Of a DNA stretch of 64,000 nucleotides, positions 1 to 7,957 are shown piece by piece. The stretch covers positions 1 through 64,000 of the forward strand of contig CABRHW010000009.1 in NCBI GenBank assembly GCA_902470765.1, in the 5' to 3' direction. The notes beneath the pieces are model-generated. The model searched no databases. It was not told the origin of the DNA and saw only the letters and a program-made list of their open reading frames with translations. Source of the stretch: an uncultured Collinsella sp. (GTDB taxonomy: Bacteria > Actinomycetota > Coriobacteriia > Coriobacteriales > Coriobacteriaceae). The first letter of the stretch is position 1. Each line of letters starts with the position of its first letter. The position numbers and the translations under genes are program-made.

Positions 1-245
1 GATCCGGTCCGACCGGGCCGCGCGGCAAGGAGATATATTGCCAGACCGGAGGGGCGCCGTGGGCGGGAATTCCACTCTTCACAAGTCCTACACAATACAT
101 CGCTTCCTATATAAGTCATAGAAAGGCTGGTACAGAAATACTGCACGTATCAGATGATGACCCTTCGGTTAAGAGATATATAAAGATCGGTCACCTGTAA
201 GTGTCTATCTACCCGCGCTTTTGCTATATAAACCAGCGCTTCAGA
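1..245. other. intergenic stretch, no gene recognised
   Basis: I see no convincing gene here. A plus-strand AAGGAG followed by TTG near position 39 opens only a frame of about 27 codons. The stretch from about 90 to 245 is AT-rich compared with the rest of the window. It lies downstream of the rplT terminator and probably holds control sequences for a gene outside the window. Confidence 0.4.
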
Positions 246-282
246 TAAAAAGAGGGAGCGCCGCGCACAACGCGACACTCCC
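246..282 (-). terminator. intrinsic terminator of infC-rpmI-rplT
   Basis: Read on the minus strand, GGGAG...CTCCC with an inner CGCG/CGCG pairing closes a hairpin that is followed by TCTTTTT. It sits just after the rplT stop codon, as expected for the end of the operon. Confidence 0.85.
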
Positions 283-303
283 CTAGCGATTCAAGAGAAT
301 CTA

Positions 304-663
304 TTAGGCCTCGAGAGCCTTCTTGGCGATGGTAGCCAGCTCGTTGAAGGACTCGATGTCCTCGTAAGCCATCTGAGCCAAGACCTTGCGGTCGAGCTCG
401 ATGCCGGCAACCTTCAGGCCGTGCATGAACTGAGAGTAAGAGATGTCGTTCAGGCGAGCAGCAGCGTTGATACGAGTGATCCAGAGAGAACGGATCTCGC
501 GCTTCTTGTTGCGGCGATCACGATACTGATACTGCAGGGAGTGCTGGACCTGCTCTTTAGCATGCTTGTAAGTACGCGAAGCGGCACCGTAGTAACCCTT
601 CGCACGGTGCATAACGGTACGGCGCTTCTTCTTGGCGGCAACAGCGCGCTTAATACGTGCCAT
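304..663 (-). CDS. rplT: 50S ribosomal protein L20
   Basis: Ribosomal protein L20 of 119 residues, the usual length, which binds 23S rRNA early in assembly of the large subunit. The N-terminus is the typical basic arm (MARIKRAVAAKKKRR) followed by the conserved KGYYGAASRTYKHAKEQV and the RRNKKREIRSLWITRINAA block. It is the last gene of infC-rpmI-rplT, a conserved order. In Bacillus and E. coli, L20 is also the operon's translational or transcriptional repressor, which fits the structured leader in front of infC here. Start ATG has GGAG upstream. Confidence 0.98.
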   Translation of the reverse strand: MARIKRAVAAKKKRRTVMHRAKGYYGAASRTYKHAKEQVQHSLQYQYRDRRNKKREIRSLWITRINAAARLNDISYSQFMHGLKVAGIELDRKVLAQMAYEDIESFNELATIAKKALEA

Positions 664-709
664 GTTCTATCAACTCCTAGACGGTAAAACGAAAAACGGG
701 AACGCGAAC

Positions 710-901
710 TTAGGCGAGACGCGACTTGATGACCTTGCGGTCGGCAGCGGCGATCTCGGTCTCCTGACGGAAGCCACGCTTACGCTTGGTGGACTTCTTG
801 CTCAGGATGTGGCTCTTGAAAGCCTTGGCGCGCATAAGCTTGCCGGTACCAGTCTTGCGGAAACGCTTCTTGGTGCCGCTGTGGGACTTCATCTTAGGCA
901 T
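710..901 (-). CDS. rpmI: 50S ribosomal protein L35
   Basis: Ribosomal protein L35, 63 residues. The start MPKMKSHSGTKKRFRKTGTGK is diagnostic for the family and the body is strongly basic, as expected for an rRNA-binding protein. It lies between infC and rplT on the same strand with gaps of 32 and 46 nt, so all three are almost surely one transcript. AAGGAG lies a few bases upstream of the ATG. Confidence 0.98.
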   Translation of the reverse strand: MPKMKSHSGTKKRFRKTGTGKLMRAKAFKSHILSKKSTKRKRGFRQETEIAAADRKVIKSRLA

Positions 902-933
902 GAAATACTCCTTAATCGGTTACAGAACACTAG

Positions 934-1488
934 TTACTTGGTATCGCTTGCCGCTTTATCCTCATCGAAGGCGCCCTTAATCGGGGCGAGCAGCATAAGC
1001 ATGTTACGGCCTTCCATCTTAGGCTTGGATTCGACCGTAGCGTAAGGCTTGAGATCCTCGGCGAGACGCTCGAGAACGTTAAGACCCTGCTCCGGGTGAG
1101 CCATCTCACGACCGCGGAACATGATGGTGATCTTAACGCGTGCGCCCTTCTTGAGGAAACGCAGAACGTGGCCCTTCTTGGTCTCGTAGTCGCCAACGTC
1201 GATCTTGGGTCGGAACTTCATTTCCTTGACCTCGACCTTGGACTGGTTCTTACGAGCAGCCTTGGCCTTCATGGCCTGCTGGTACTTGAACTTACCGTAG
1301 TCCATGACCTTGCAGACCGGCGGCTCCGCGTTGGGAGCGATCTCGACCAGGTCGAGACCCTGATCGTCAGCGACGCGCTGGGCATCGCGGATGGCGAACA
1401 GGCCGAGCTGAGAGCCATCGACGCCAATCAAACGGCACGAAGATGCAGTGATCTCGTCGTTGATGCGGGTGTCATCAGACTTAGCTAT
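934..1488 (-). CDS. infC: translation initiation factor IF-3, probable AUA start
   Basis: IF-3 binds the 30S subunit and polices start-codon and initiator-tRNA selection. The family core is clear: TRINDEITASSCRLIGVDGSQLG, the CKVMDYGKFKYQ block and the C-terminal VKITIMFRGREMAHPEQG. An in-frame ATG exists at 1503-1501, but the only good Shine-Dalgarno, GGAGGT (1501-1496), lies on top of it. Eight bases further on is ATA (1488-1486), which gives an N-terminus (M)AKSDDTRIND like other IF-3 proteins. Non-AUG starts in infC are a known feature of autoregulation by IF-3. I therefore place the start at the AUA codon; the ATG has no ribosome-binding site of its own. Confidence 0.93.
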   Translation of the reverse strand: MAKSDDTRINDEITASSCRLIGVDGSQLGLFAIRDAQRVADDQGLDLVEIAPNAEPPVCKVMDYGKFKYQQAMKAKAARKNQSKVEVKEMKFRPKIDVGDYETKKGHVLRFLKKGARVKITIMFRGREMAHPEQGLNVLERLAEDLKPYATVESKPKMEGRNMLMLLAPIKGAFDEDKAASDTK

Positions 1489-1507
1489 TTTCCCTACCTC
1501 CATTCAT

Positions 1508-1540
1508 AAAAAAATAACCCGGCGCTTCTCAGCAACCAGG
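1508..1540 (-). promoter_or_regulatory. attenuator-like hairpin in the infC leader
   Basis: On the minus strand, CCTGG-TT-GCT-GAGA-AGC-G-CCGGG folds into a stem and is followed by TTATTTTTTT, all within 50 nt of the infC ribosome-binding site. A terminator-like structure inside a leader, before the first gene, is the arrangement of the L20-responsive infC leaders of Firmicutes. A further stem (arms GGAACC at 1621-1637) lies upstream. Regulation by L20 is inferred from family knowledge. Confidence 0.65.
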
Positions 1541-1705
1541 TCGTACACATAGACATTCTCGATATGAGGAAGGGAATCTAAGTTGTATGACCAGTCAGCT
1601 GCTCATTGGCGCCAAAAGGTGGGAACCCTCGGGTTCCTCTTTAGGGCATTGCGGGAACAACGCCTTGGCGATAATAACACGTTCGACGCGTTATCACATT
1701 ACGTA

Positions 1706-1774
1706 CACGAAAAAGGGGGCCTTGACCCCCTTGAACGCTCACTTGCATGCATGGTGCCCGAGGCGAGACTCGAA
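1706..1774 (-). repeat. copy of the tRNA-Leu 3' end and terminator
   Basis: These 69 bp repeat 1890-1958 with three mismatches. The repeat contains the last 20 or so bases of tRNA-Leu including CCA, the spacer, and a minus-strand terminator (GGGGG-TCAAGG-CCCCC then TTTTT, 1710-1730). Only the tRNA tail is present, so this is not a functional tRNA. It could be the scar of an element that once used the tRNA 3' end as attachment site, or a decayed tandem tRNA copy. The 115 bp between the copies hold a perfect hairpin, AAACAGGCC-ACA-GGCCTGTTT. Confidence 0.8.
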
Positions 1775-1893
1775 GGGTCTTCGCTTCGCGAAGCCCCGGG
1801 CTTCGGGCGCACGGCGCCCTCGCCACGCTCCGCTACAAACAGGCCACAGGCCTGTTTGCTTAACGCTCCGCGCGCTCACGCGAGTTCGGCACG

Positions 1894-1914
1894 AAAAAGG
1901 GAGCCTAGACCCCC
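1894..1914 (-). terminator. tRNA-Leu terminator
   Basis: Minus-strand GGGGG-TCTAGG-CTCCC (one G-U pair) followed by TTTTT lies 21 nt after the tRNA 3' end. Confidence 0.7.
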
Positions 1915-1935
1915 TTGAACGCTCACTTGCATGTA

Positions 1936-2022
1936 TGGTGCCCGAGGCGAGACTCGAACTCGCACGTTGTTGCCAACGGTGGATTTTGAGTCCACTGCGT
2001 CTGCCAATTCCGCCACTCGGGC
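1936..2022 (-). tRNA. tRNA-Leu (anticodon CAA)
   Basis: The minus strand folds as an 87-nt class II tRNA. Acceptor arms are GCCCGAG and CTCGGGC followed by A and an encoded CCA; the anticodon stem-loop is GTGGA-CTCAAAA-TCCAC, giving anticodon CAA (reads UUG). The variable arm is long (CGTTGGCAACAACG), as in leucine tRNAs, and the T arm is GCGAG-TTCGAGT-CTCGC. Its 3' end is partly duplicated at 1706-1774. Confidence 0.97.
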
Positions 2023-2061
2023 ACGTAATGCGTGAGTTAGTTTATCACAGCTTGCTATCGA

Positions 2062-3495
2062 TTAGTCCGAAAATGGAACTTCGAGCATTTCGATGAGTTC
2101 GACTGAACGGAGCATCTCGCGCTGGCGGCATCCGCGACCGTCGACCGAAGCCTCACCCATCTGGTTATCGTAAGGGTCCTCGCGCATGCCGTCGAAAGAG
2201 GGGTCAAACTCTGCCTGGAATCGATTGTTGGCCACCATACGCCACGGGTCGAGATTGCCAAAGTAGTGACGGCGGCGCCACTCCTCCCCCATCCTGCGAG
2301 CAGAAGATCCAAATGACACGTCGGCGTTGAGCCAACCGGTCTGCGGCGTATAGAACTCTGCCCAGTCGTGCGACCCCACCGAATCGGGCGCAACGTACAG
2401 GCCGCTCTGCCAACGGGCAGGCACGCCCGCGATACGGCACATGGTGATAAACGTGAGCGCCATAACGCCGCAATCGCCGCGGAGCGAATGCGCGCAGTCA
2501 TCGGCAATAGATCCCAAAAGCAAGTACGGCGGCTGATAGCGATAGTCGATATGCTGCGTCAGGTAATCATAGATAGCACGGGCGCGATCGAGCGGATCCT
2601 CGAGTCCGTCAACAACACCGGCCGTCAGCTGCTGCAGATACGGTGTGAATGCAATGTGCGGACGGTCCTCGGAAATATCCTCGGGCAGAGGCGCGTCCAT
2701 ACGCGGATGAACCGGAAGTGTGCCACCGTAGACATCACAATAAGCAGCATCGATGTGATAACGATAGGTCACCGAGAATGAGCGTTCACTCGAAGAAGAC
2801 CACGAGGCGGTACGTGCCGAAGCGTTCGCGGGAGCAACAGCACCCTCCGGCGTCATGTCGAGAATCTCGACCCGAGACTGCTGGTGGCAGGTGGCGGCAA
2901 CGGGAAGCCAAGCGCGAACGGTCTCCCCCTCTAGAGCGCCGGGGACAGACACAGATGCTTTAAGCGTAATGACGCGAGCCAATCCGTTTTGCGACCCCAT
3001 CTCCTTGAGCATTTCGTTGCGCAGTGCAATTCCGTCCGTAGGATCGGGACGCATGCCGGGAACCTCTTTGGGATATACGCGAAGCGAATCGAGGAAGTTG
3101 TCGAGAACGAACAGCTCGCCGTCGATAAAGCGCCAGTCAATACGCTTACGGTCAATCAGATCGTCAAACTGCTCCTCGGTAAACTCAGGCCACTCCTCGC
3201 GAATCATCGCAATAGCTCGATCGCGCGACACCGAAAAATGAAGCGGCGTCTCGATCATGCGATACCGCTCGGCGCGAACGCAGGCAGCGAGCGAGGGATC
3301 GGGATCTTGGGCAAGTAGGCGGTCGCAAGCCTCAATAGCCAGCGAAAGATACCCCGCGTCCTTTAAACGCAGAATCTCGGGTGGCAAGCCAACATCTAGA
3401 AAACGGAAGTCATCATTGCAAACATCAACAGAGCAACCAACAGGACCCTCGTCAATAACCTTCCCATCCGAAGGCAGTACATTAATAACAGCCAT
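2062..3495 (-). CDS. transglutaminase-like domain protein
   Basis: A 477-residue protein with a transglutaminase-like cysteine protease fold in the C-terminal half. The catalytic triad is visible: Cys in RGDCGVMALTFITMCRIAG, His in SHDWAEFY and Asp in WLNADVSFG. The middle part (about 190-290) looks like an immunoglobulin-like beta domain as found in front of other bacterial transglutaminase-like domains. There is no signal peptide or membrane segment, so it appears cytoplasmic. Start MAVINVLP is preferred because GGAG lies 7 nt before it; a longer frame adds only six residues. Substrate unknown. It stands alone on the minus strand, upstream of the tRNA. Confidence 0.8.
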   Translation of the reverse strand: MAVINVLPSDGKVIDEGPVGCSVDVCNDDFRFLDVGLPPEILRLKDAGYLSLAIEACDRLLAQDPDPSLAACVRAERYRMIETPLHFSVSRDRAIAMIREEWPEFTEEQFDDLIDRKRIDWRFIDGELFVLDNFLDSLRVYPKEVPGMRPDPTDGIALRNEMLKEMGSQNGLARVITLKASVSVPGALEGETVRAWLPVAATCHQQSRVEILDMTPEGAVAPANASARTASWSSSSERSFSVTYRYHIDAAYCDVYGGTLPVHPRMDAPLPEDISEDRPHIAFTPYLQQLTAGVVDGLEDPLDRARAIYDYLTQHIDYRYQPPYLLLGSIADDCAHSLRGDCGVMALTFITMCRIAGVPARWQSGLYVAPDSVGSHDWAEFYTPQTGWLNADVSFGSSARRMGEEWRRRHYFGNLDPWRMVANNRFQAEFDPSFDGMREDPYDNQMGEASVDGRGCRQREMLRSVELIEMLEVPFSD

Positions 3496-3635
3496 ACCAA
3501 AACTCCAAGTCACTAGAACGCTTGAAGCCCATTGTAGCGAGATAAAAAGAAAGCCCCAACAAGGGAGCCATCAACACCGCCGAGCGGTAGTCAAAAAATG
3601 AATTCAGCCCAGTAACCCTGTAGCGAGTTAACGAA

Positions 3636-3728
3636 GGAGGCCCCGTTCACCCGAAGCTATTCCCATTGCGCGACTTCTGGCAAAGCCAGGTGAGCGCAAG
3701 GGAAAAGCGTAGGGTGAACGGGGCCTCC
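3636..3728. repeat. 93-bp intergenic hairpin, 17-bp perfect arms
   Basis: Arms 3636-3652 and 3712-3728 are perfect 17-bp inverted repeats (GGAGGCCCCGTTCACCC). The inside also pairs: TTCCC..GCGC with GCGC..GGGAA, and CTGGC-AAA-GCCAG at the tip, so the whole stretch can form one long imperfect hairpin. No T-tract follows on either strand, so it is not a classical terminator. It fills most of the gap between fba and the transglutaminase gene. Confidence 0.85.
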
Positions 3729-3750
3729 GACGGGAAAGTTAAACCGCTAC

Positions 3751-4617
3751 TTACGCCTTGTTGACGGAGCCAAACTCCTCCATGAGCTCCTTGGTGCGGG
3801 CAACGATGTTGTCGCGACCAGGCTTGAGGAGCTTGCGGGGGTCAAAGCCCTTGCCCTGCTGATCCTTGCCAGCCTCGATGTACTCGCGGACGCCCTTGGC
3901 GAAGACGAGCTGCAGGTCGGTGTTGACGTTGATCTTGGAGATGCCCAGGGAGATGGCCTTCTTGATCTGATCCTCGGGGATGCCGGTGCCACCGTGCAGA
4001 ACGAGGGGCAGGTCGCCGGTCTGAGCCTTGATCTCGCCAAGACGCTCGAAGGAAAGGCCGGCCCAGTCGGCGGGGTACACGCCGTGGATGTTGCCGATGC
4101 CACAGGCGAGGAAGTCGACGCCCAGATCGGAAATCTGCTTGCACTCAGCGGGGTCAGCGAGCTCACCGTTGGAGGTCACGCCGTCCTCGGTGCCGCCGAT
4201 GCCGCCAACCTCGGCCTCGATGGACATGCCCTTGGAGTGGGCAAGTTCAACGAGCTCCTTGGTGCGGTCGAGGTTAAGCTGGAAGGTCTCCTCGTGAGAG
4301 CCGTCATACATGATGGACGTGAAGCCGGCCTCGATGCACTTGAAGCAGTCCTCGTAAGAACCGTGATCGAGGTGAAGGGCGACGGGAACGGTAACGCCCG
4401 TGGCCTCGACGGCAGCCTTGACCATGTCGGCGCAGACCTTGAAACCGCCCATCCACTTAGCGGCACCGGCGGTGCACTGAAGGATCAGCGGAGACTTGGC
4501 CTCCTCGGCGGCCTGGAGAATAGCCAGGGTCCACTCGAGGTTGTTGGTGTTGAAGGCACCGAGAGCGTACTTGCCGGCCTCGGCCTTCTTGAGCATGTCT
4601 GCTGCGTTGACGAGCAT
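3751..4617 (-). CDS. fba: class II fructose-bisphosphate aldolase
   Basis: A zinc-dependent aldolase that interconverts fructose-1,6-bisphosphate with DHAP and glyceraldehyde-3-phosphate in glycolysis and gluconeogenesis. It has 288 residues. Family landmarks are ALHLDHGSYEDC (zinc-binding His and catalytic Asp), FTSIMYDGSHEETFQLN, EAEVGGIGGTEDGV, and LVLHGGTGIPEDQIKKAISLGISKINVNTDLQ, which binds phosphate. Related class II enzymes act on tagatose-bisphosphate, but the overall match is to the Fba/FbaA group. AGGAGG lies 7 nt before the ATG. It is a single-gene unit with a 190-nt AT-rich upstream region. Confidence 0.95.
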   Translation of the reverse strand: MLVNAADMLKKAEAGKYALGAFNTNNLEWTLAILQAAEEAKSPLILQCTAGAAKWMGGFKVCADMVKAAVEATGVTVPVALHLDHGSYEDCFKCIEAGFTSIMYDGSHEETFQLNLDRTKELVELAHSKGMSIEAEVGGIGGTEDGVTSNGELADPAECKQISDLGVDFLACGIGNIHGVYPADWAGLSFERLGEIKAQTGDLPLVLHGGTGIPEDQIKKAISLGISKINVNTDLQLVFAKGVREYIEAGKDQQGKGFDPRKLLKPGRDNIVARTKELMEEFGSVNKA

Positions 4618-4811
4618 AAAAGAAACCTCCTGTAAGGTTGCTCCGATAACGCCTGTGATTTTACCACGGCATACCGCAGCATAAACGTTCGTTTGTTCAC
4701 GAATATCATCCGATTGGACAAATTTTGACCGTTTGCCCCACAGAATCGACCCGCTGGGGAAAATAACTTGACGATTGGGCGGTCTTCGTGATTCGAAAGA
4801 CGGTCTCTAAG

Positions 4812-5501
4812 CTACATCTGCATGAATGGGTTCTGCATGAGCTCGCGTGCAACGGTGGTCGAATCGCCGTGGCCCGTCAGGCAGACGGTATCGGGCGGAA
4901 GCATCTTGGCAAGTTTGGAGAGCGAGCGCATAATCGCCGCCTCGTCACCGCCGGAAAGATCGGTGCGGCCGTGGCTGCCCGGGAACAAGGTGTCACCCAC
5001 AAAGGCAATATTTCCCTGTTCGGTGGCAGCGAACAGGACGATACCGCCCGGCGTATGCCCCGGCGCCTCGATCACCTGCAGGCATATGTCGCCCACCTCG
5101 ACCGTATCGCCCTCGGCAAGCAAACGCGTCGGCTCACCCGGATCCGGCGTTTCGATGCCCCACATGGCTCGCTGCTCCTCGATGTTCGCATGCGGTACCG
5201 CTACGTCCTGAGCGCACAGCTCGTACAGGCAGCCTTCGCCAACGGCGGCACGCACTCCGGCGACACCGCCAACATGGTCGGCATGACCGTGCGTACAGAC
5301 GGCGCCGAGCATGCGCACCCCGGGATGTGCGGTGCGAATATGCTCCACAAGACGCTCGCCTTCCCACGCTGGGTCGACGATCAAGCACTCACCATTCGAA
5401 ATCACAGCGTAACTGTTGGTCTCAATCGGGCCGTTGACGAGCGCCTCAATCGAAGCCGCGCCCCGAGGTGTCAGCTCCAAAGTCCTATCGTCCATACACA
5501 T
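4812..5501 (-). CDS. MBL-fold metallo-hydrolase, glyoxalase II-like
   Basis: A metallo-beta-lactamase fold hydrolase of 229 residues. The binuclear metal motif THGHADHVGG is at about residues 70-80, followed by a metal-binding His in EAPGHTPGGIVLF, Asp in FVGDTLFPGSHGRTDLSGGD, and His in LTGHGDSTTV. This is the glyoxalase II / persulfide dioxygenase-like branch, but the substrate cannot be told from sequence. It follows rel by 80 nt on the same strand and may share its transcript, as is common near rel genes in Gram-positive bacteria. Confidence 0.85.
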   Translation of the reverse strand: MCMDDRTLELTPRGAASIEALVNGPIETNSYAVISNGECLIVDPAWEGERLVEHIRTAHPGVRMLGAVCTHGHADHVGGVAGVRAAVGEGCLYELCAQDVAVPHANIEEQRAMWGIETPDPGEPTRLLAEGDTVEVGDICLQVIEAPGHTPGGIVLFAATEQGNIAFVGDTLFPGSHGRTDLSGGDEAAIMRSLSKLAKMLPPDTVCLTGHGDSTTVARELMQNPFMQM

Positions 5502-5581
5502 ACTCTCCTTCTAAATACGTCGAGGCACCAGACGATGCCTCGAACGTAACCACTATCTATAATGCTGCGAGCGCAGCGCGT

Positions 5582-7942
5582 CTACACGCGGCGCTTGAGT
5601 TGCGCTCCACCCTCGCCGGGCATGAGGCGGCGAGCGTCGTAGACCGAGTCGACACTGCTGATGGAGGCCAGCAGCGGATCCAGACCGCTCGCGTCCGAAA
5701 TCTCGACCATAAAGCGCAGGGTTGCGATACCCTCGCGGTTGGTCGACGTGGCGGCCGAAAGAATGTTGCCGCCCGCATCGCCGATGGCAATGGTGACATC
5801 CTTGAGAAGGCCCATGCGGTCCAGGCACTCGACCACGATCTCGACCTGGAAGAGGGTGTCGGCAGCGCCGTCCCACTCCACTTCGATCATGCGCTCGGGA
5901 TGCTCCATAAGACCCTTGACGTTGGGACAGTTGGCGCGATGCACCGAAACGCCACGACCGCGCGTGATGAAGCCGACGATGTCGTCGCCCGTCACGGGGT
6001 TGCAGCAATGAGCCAGACGGACCAGTAGGCCGCTGTTGCTCTCGCCCTTGACGATAATGCCGTTACTGGCGCTCTTGCCGCGCTTTTGCGGCTTGCGGTT
6101 GGAGCCGCGAGCGGGCTGCTTCACGACCTCGGCGATAGCCTCGGCCTTGGTGAGCTGTTCCTCGGGCTTGGGGTCCAAGATTTGCTCGACCTTATTGCCC
6201 ACAGCGCGCGGGGCAACCTTGCCGGCGCCGACGGCGGCAAACAGGTCCTCGAGCTGCTTGAAGTTAAACTGCTCCGCCACGGCGTTGAGCGCACGCGTGG
6301 ATCGCGGCGTAGAGATGCCATACCCGCGCTTGCGCAGGTCCTTGGCCAGTATATCGCGGCCGGCAGCAGCGTCATCGTCTTTGGTCGCGGCGGCGAAGTA
6401 ACGGCGGATCTTTGACTTGGCAGAAGGTGTCTTAACGATCTTGAGCCAATCACGCGACGGCTTGGAACTCTTGTTGGTCAGGATCTCGACACGGTCGCCC
6501 GTCTTGATCTCGTGCGTGAGCGGGGCCACCGCACCGTTGATCTTAGCGCCGACGCAGTGGTTGCCCACCTCGGTGTGAACGGCGTAGGCAAAGTCGAGCG
6601 GCGTGGAGCCGGCACGAAGCGCCATGACCTCGCCCTTGGGCGTAAAGACAAAAATCTCCTGGTCAAACAAGTCGACCTTCAGCGAGTGCAGGTATTCCTT
6701 GGCATCGGTGATCTCGTCAGACGCCGCCCAGTCGAGTGAGTGCTTGAGCCAGTTAATCTGGTCGTCCAGACGCTGGGCATCATTGGTCTTAGACGCAGAC
6801 GATCCGCCCGACTTCTTATAGAGCCAGTGGGCGGCAATGCCGTACTCGGCCTGCTCGTGCATCTCGTAGGTTCGAATCTGAATCTCGAGCGGGCGGGCCG
6901 TGGGGCCGATAACCGTCGTATGGAGCGACTGGTAGTTATTGACCTTGGGCATGGCGATATAGTCTTTAAAGCGACCGGGCATGGGGTGCCACAGCGTATG
7001 CACTGCGCCGAGCGTGGAGTAGCAATCGCGCACCGAATGCGTGATGACGCGCAGTGCCACCAGGTCGTAGATCTCGGAGAATTCCTTGCCCTTGCGCTTC
7101 ATCTTTTGGTAGATGGACCAATAGTGCTTGGAGCGGCCGTTGATCTGGAAGCCCTCCAGGCCAATGCGGTTGAGCTCGTCGGTGAGCGTCTTGATGGTCT
7201 CGGCCAGATAGCGCTCGCGAACCTCGCGCGACTCAGCCACCATGCGCGCGATGCGCTGGTAGGCGTCGGGCTCAAGGTAGAAGAAGGACAGGTCCTCGAG
7301 CTCCCACTTAATAGAGCTCATGCCCAGACGGTCGGCCAGGGGCGCATACACGTCCATGGTCTCGCGGGCCTTAAACAGGCGACGGTCCTCGCGAAGGGCC
7401 GCCAGCGTACGCATGTTATGCAGGCGGTCGGCAAGCTTAACGATAATGACGCGGATGTCCTTGGACATGGCGAGGAACATCTTGCGCAGCGTAAGCGCCT
7501 GCTTCTCGTCCATGCTATCGACTTCGATGTTGGTGAGCTTGGTCACGCCATCGACGAGCTCGGCCACCGTATCGCCAAACAGGCCGGAAACATCGGCAAG
7601 TGAGGTCTCGGTATCCTCGACGGTATCGTGCAGCAGCGCGGCGCACACCACATCGCAGTCCATCTTGAGGTCGGCCAAAATGATGGCCACCTCGACGGGA
7701 TGGTTGATGTACATCTCACCCGAGCGCCGCTTTTGGTTGCAGTGCTTCTCGGCAGCAAAGCAATAGGCCTGCTCCACCTTAGAGAAGTCGTCCTCATTCA
7801 TATATTTGAGGCACAGGCGCTCCAGCTTGTCGTAGCTGTCCGCCATAATCTCGGGCGGCAGCTCATCGGCATGCTTATAGTGCTCCATCTCCGAGAACGG
7901 CTGGAGGGTAGAATCATGGGCGGTACGGGCTGCGGCATCCAT
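5582..7942 (-). CDS. rel: (p)ppGpp synthetase/hydrolase Rel
   Basis: A bifunctional stringent-response enzyme of 786 residues. The domain order is normal: HD hydrolase (YINHPVEVAIILADLKMDCDVVCAALLHDTVEDT, with HD and ED motifs intact), synthetase (YDLVALRVITHSVRDCYSTLG and FKDYIAMPKVNNYQSLHTTV), TGS (IFVFTPKGEVMALRAGSTPLDFAYAVHTEVG), a region with conserved LAHCCNPVTGDDI, and a C-terminal ACT domain. Both catalytic halves look intact. AAGGGGA precedes the ATG. It starts 15 nt after the recJ-like gene, so the two are probably co-transcribed. Confidence 0.96.
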   Translation of the reverse strand: MDAAARTAHDSTLQPFSEMEHYKHADELPPEIMADSYDKLERLCLKYMNEDDFSKVEQAYCFAAEKHCNQKRRSGEMYINHPVEVAIILADLKMDCDVVCAALLHDTVEDTETSLADVSGLFGDTVAELVDGVTKLTNIEVDSMDEKQALTLRKMFLAMSKDIRVIIVKLADRLHNMRTLAALREDRRLFKARETMDVYAPLADRLGMSSIKWELEDLSFFYLEPDAYQRIARMVAESREVRERYLAETIKTLTDELNRIGLEGFQINGRSKHYWSIYQKMKRKGKEFSEIYDLVALRVITHSVRDCYSTLGAVHTLWHPMPGRFKDYIAMPKVNNYQSLHTTVIGPTARPLEIQIRTYEMHEQAEYGIAAHWLYKKSGGSSASKTNDAQRLDDQINWLKHSLDWAASDEITDAKEYLHSLKVDLFDQEIFVFTPKGEVMALRAGSTPLDFAYAVHTEVGNHCVGAKINGAVAPLTHEIKTGDRVEILTNKSSKPSRDWLKIVKTPSAKSKIRRYFAAATKDDDAAAGRDILAKDLRKRGYGISTPRSTRALNAVAEQFNFKQLEDLFAAVGAGKVAPRAVGNKVEQILDPKPEEQLTKAEAIAEVVKQPARGSNRKPQKRGKSASNGIIVKGESNSGLLVRLAHCCNPVTGDDIVGFITRGRGVSVHRANCPNVKGLMEHPERMIEVEWDGAADTLFQVEIVVECLDRMGLLKDVTIAIGDAGGNILSAATSTNREGIATLRFMVEISDASGLDPLLASISSVDSVYDARRLMPGEGGAQLKRRV

Positions 7943-7957
7943 CGAGGTCCCCTTCCC

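Noticed and set aside
1583..2096. Two plus-strand open frames over the infC leader and tRNA
   Set aside because: They run through the tRNA-Leu gene, the repeat copies and terminators, and have no ribosome-binding sites or protein-like composition.
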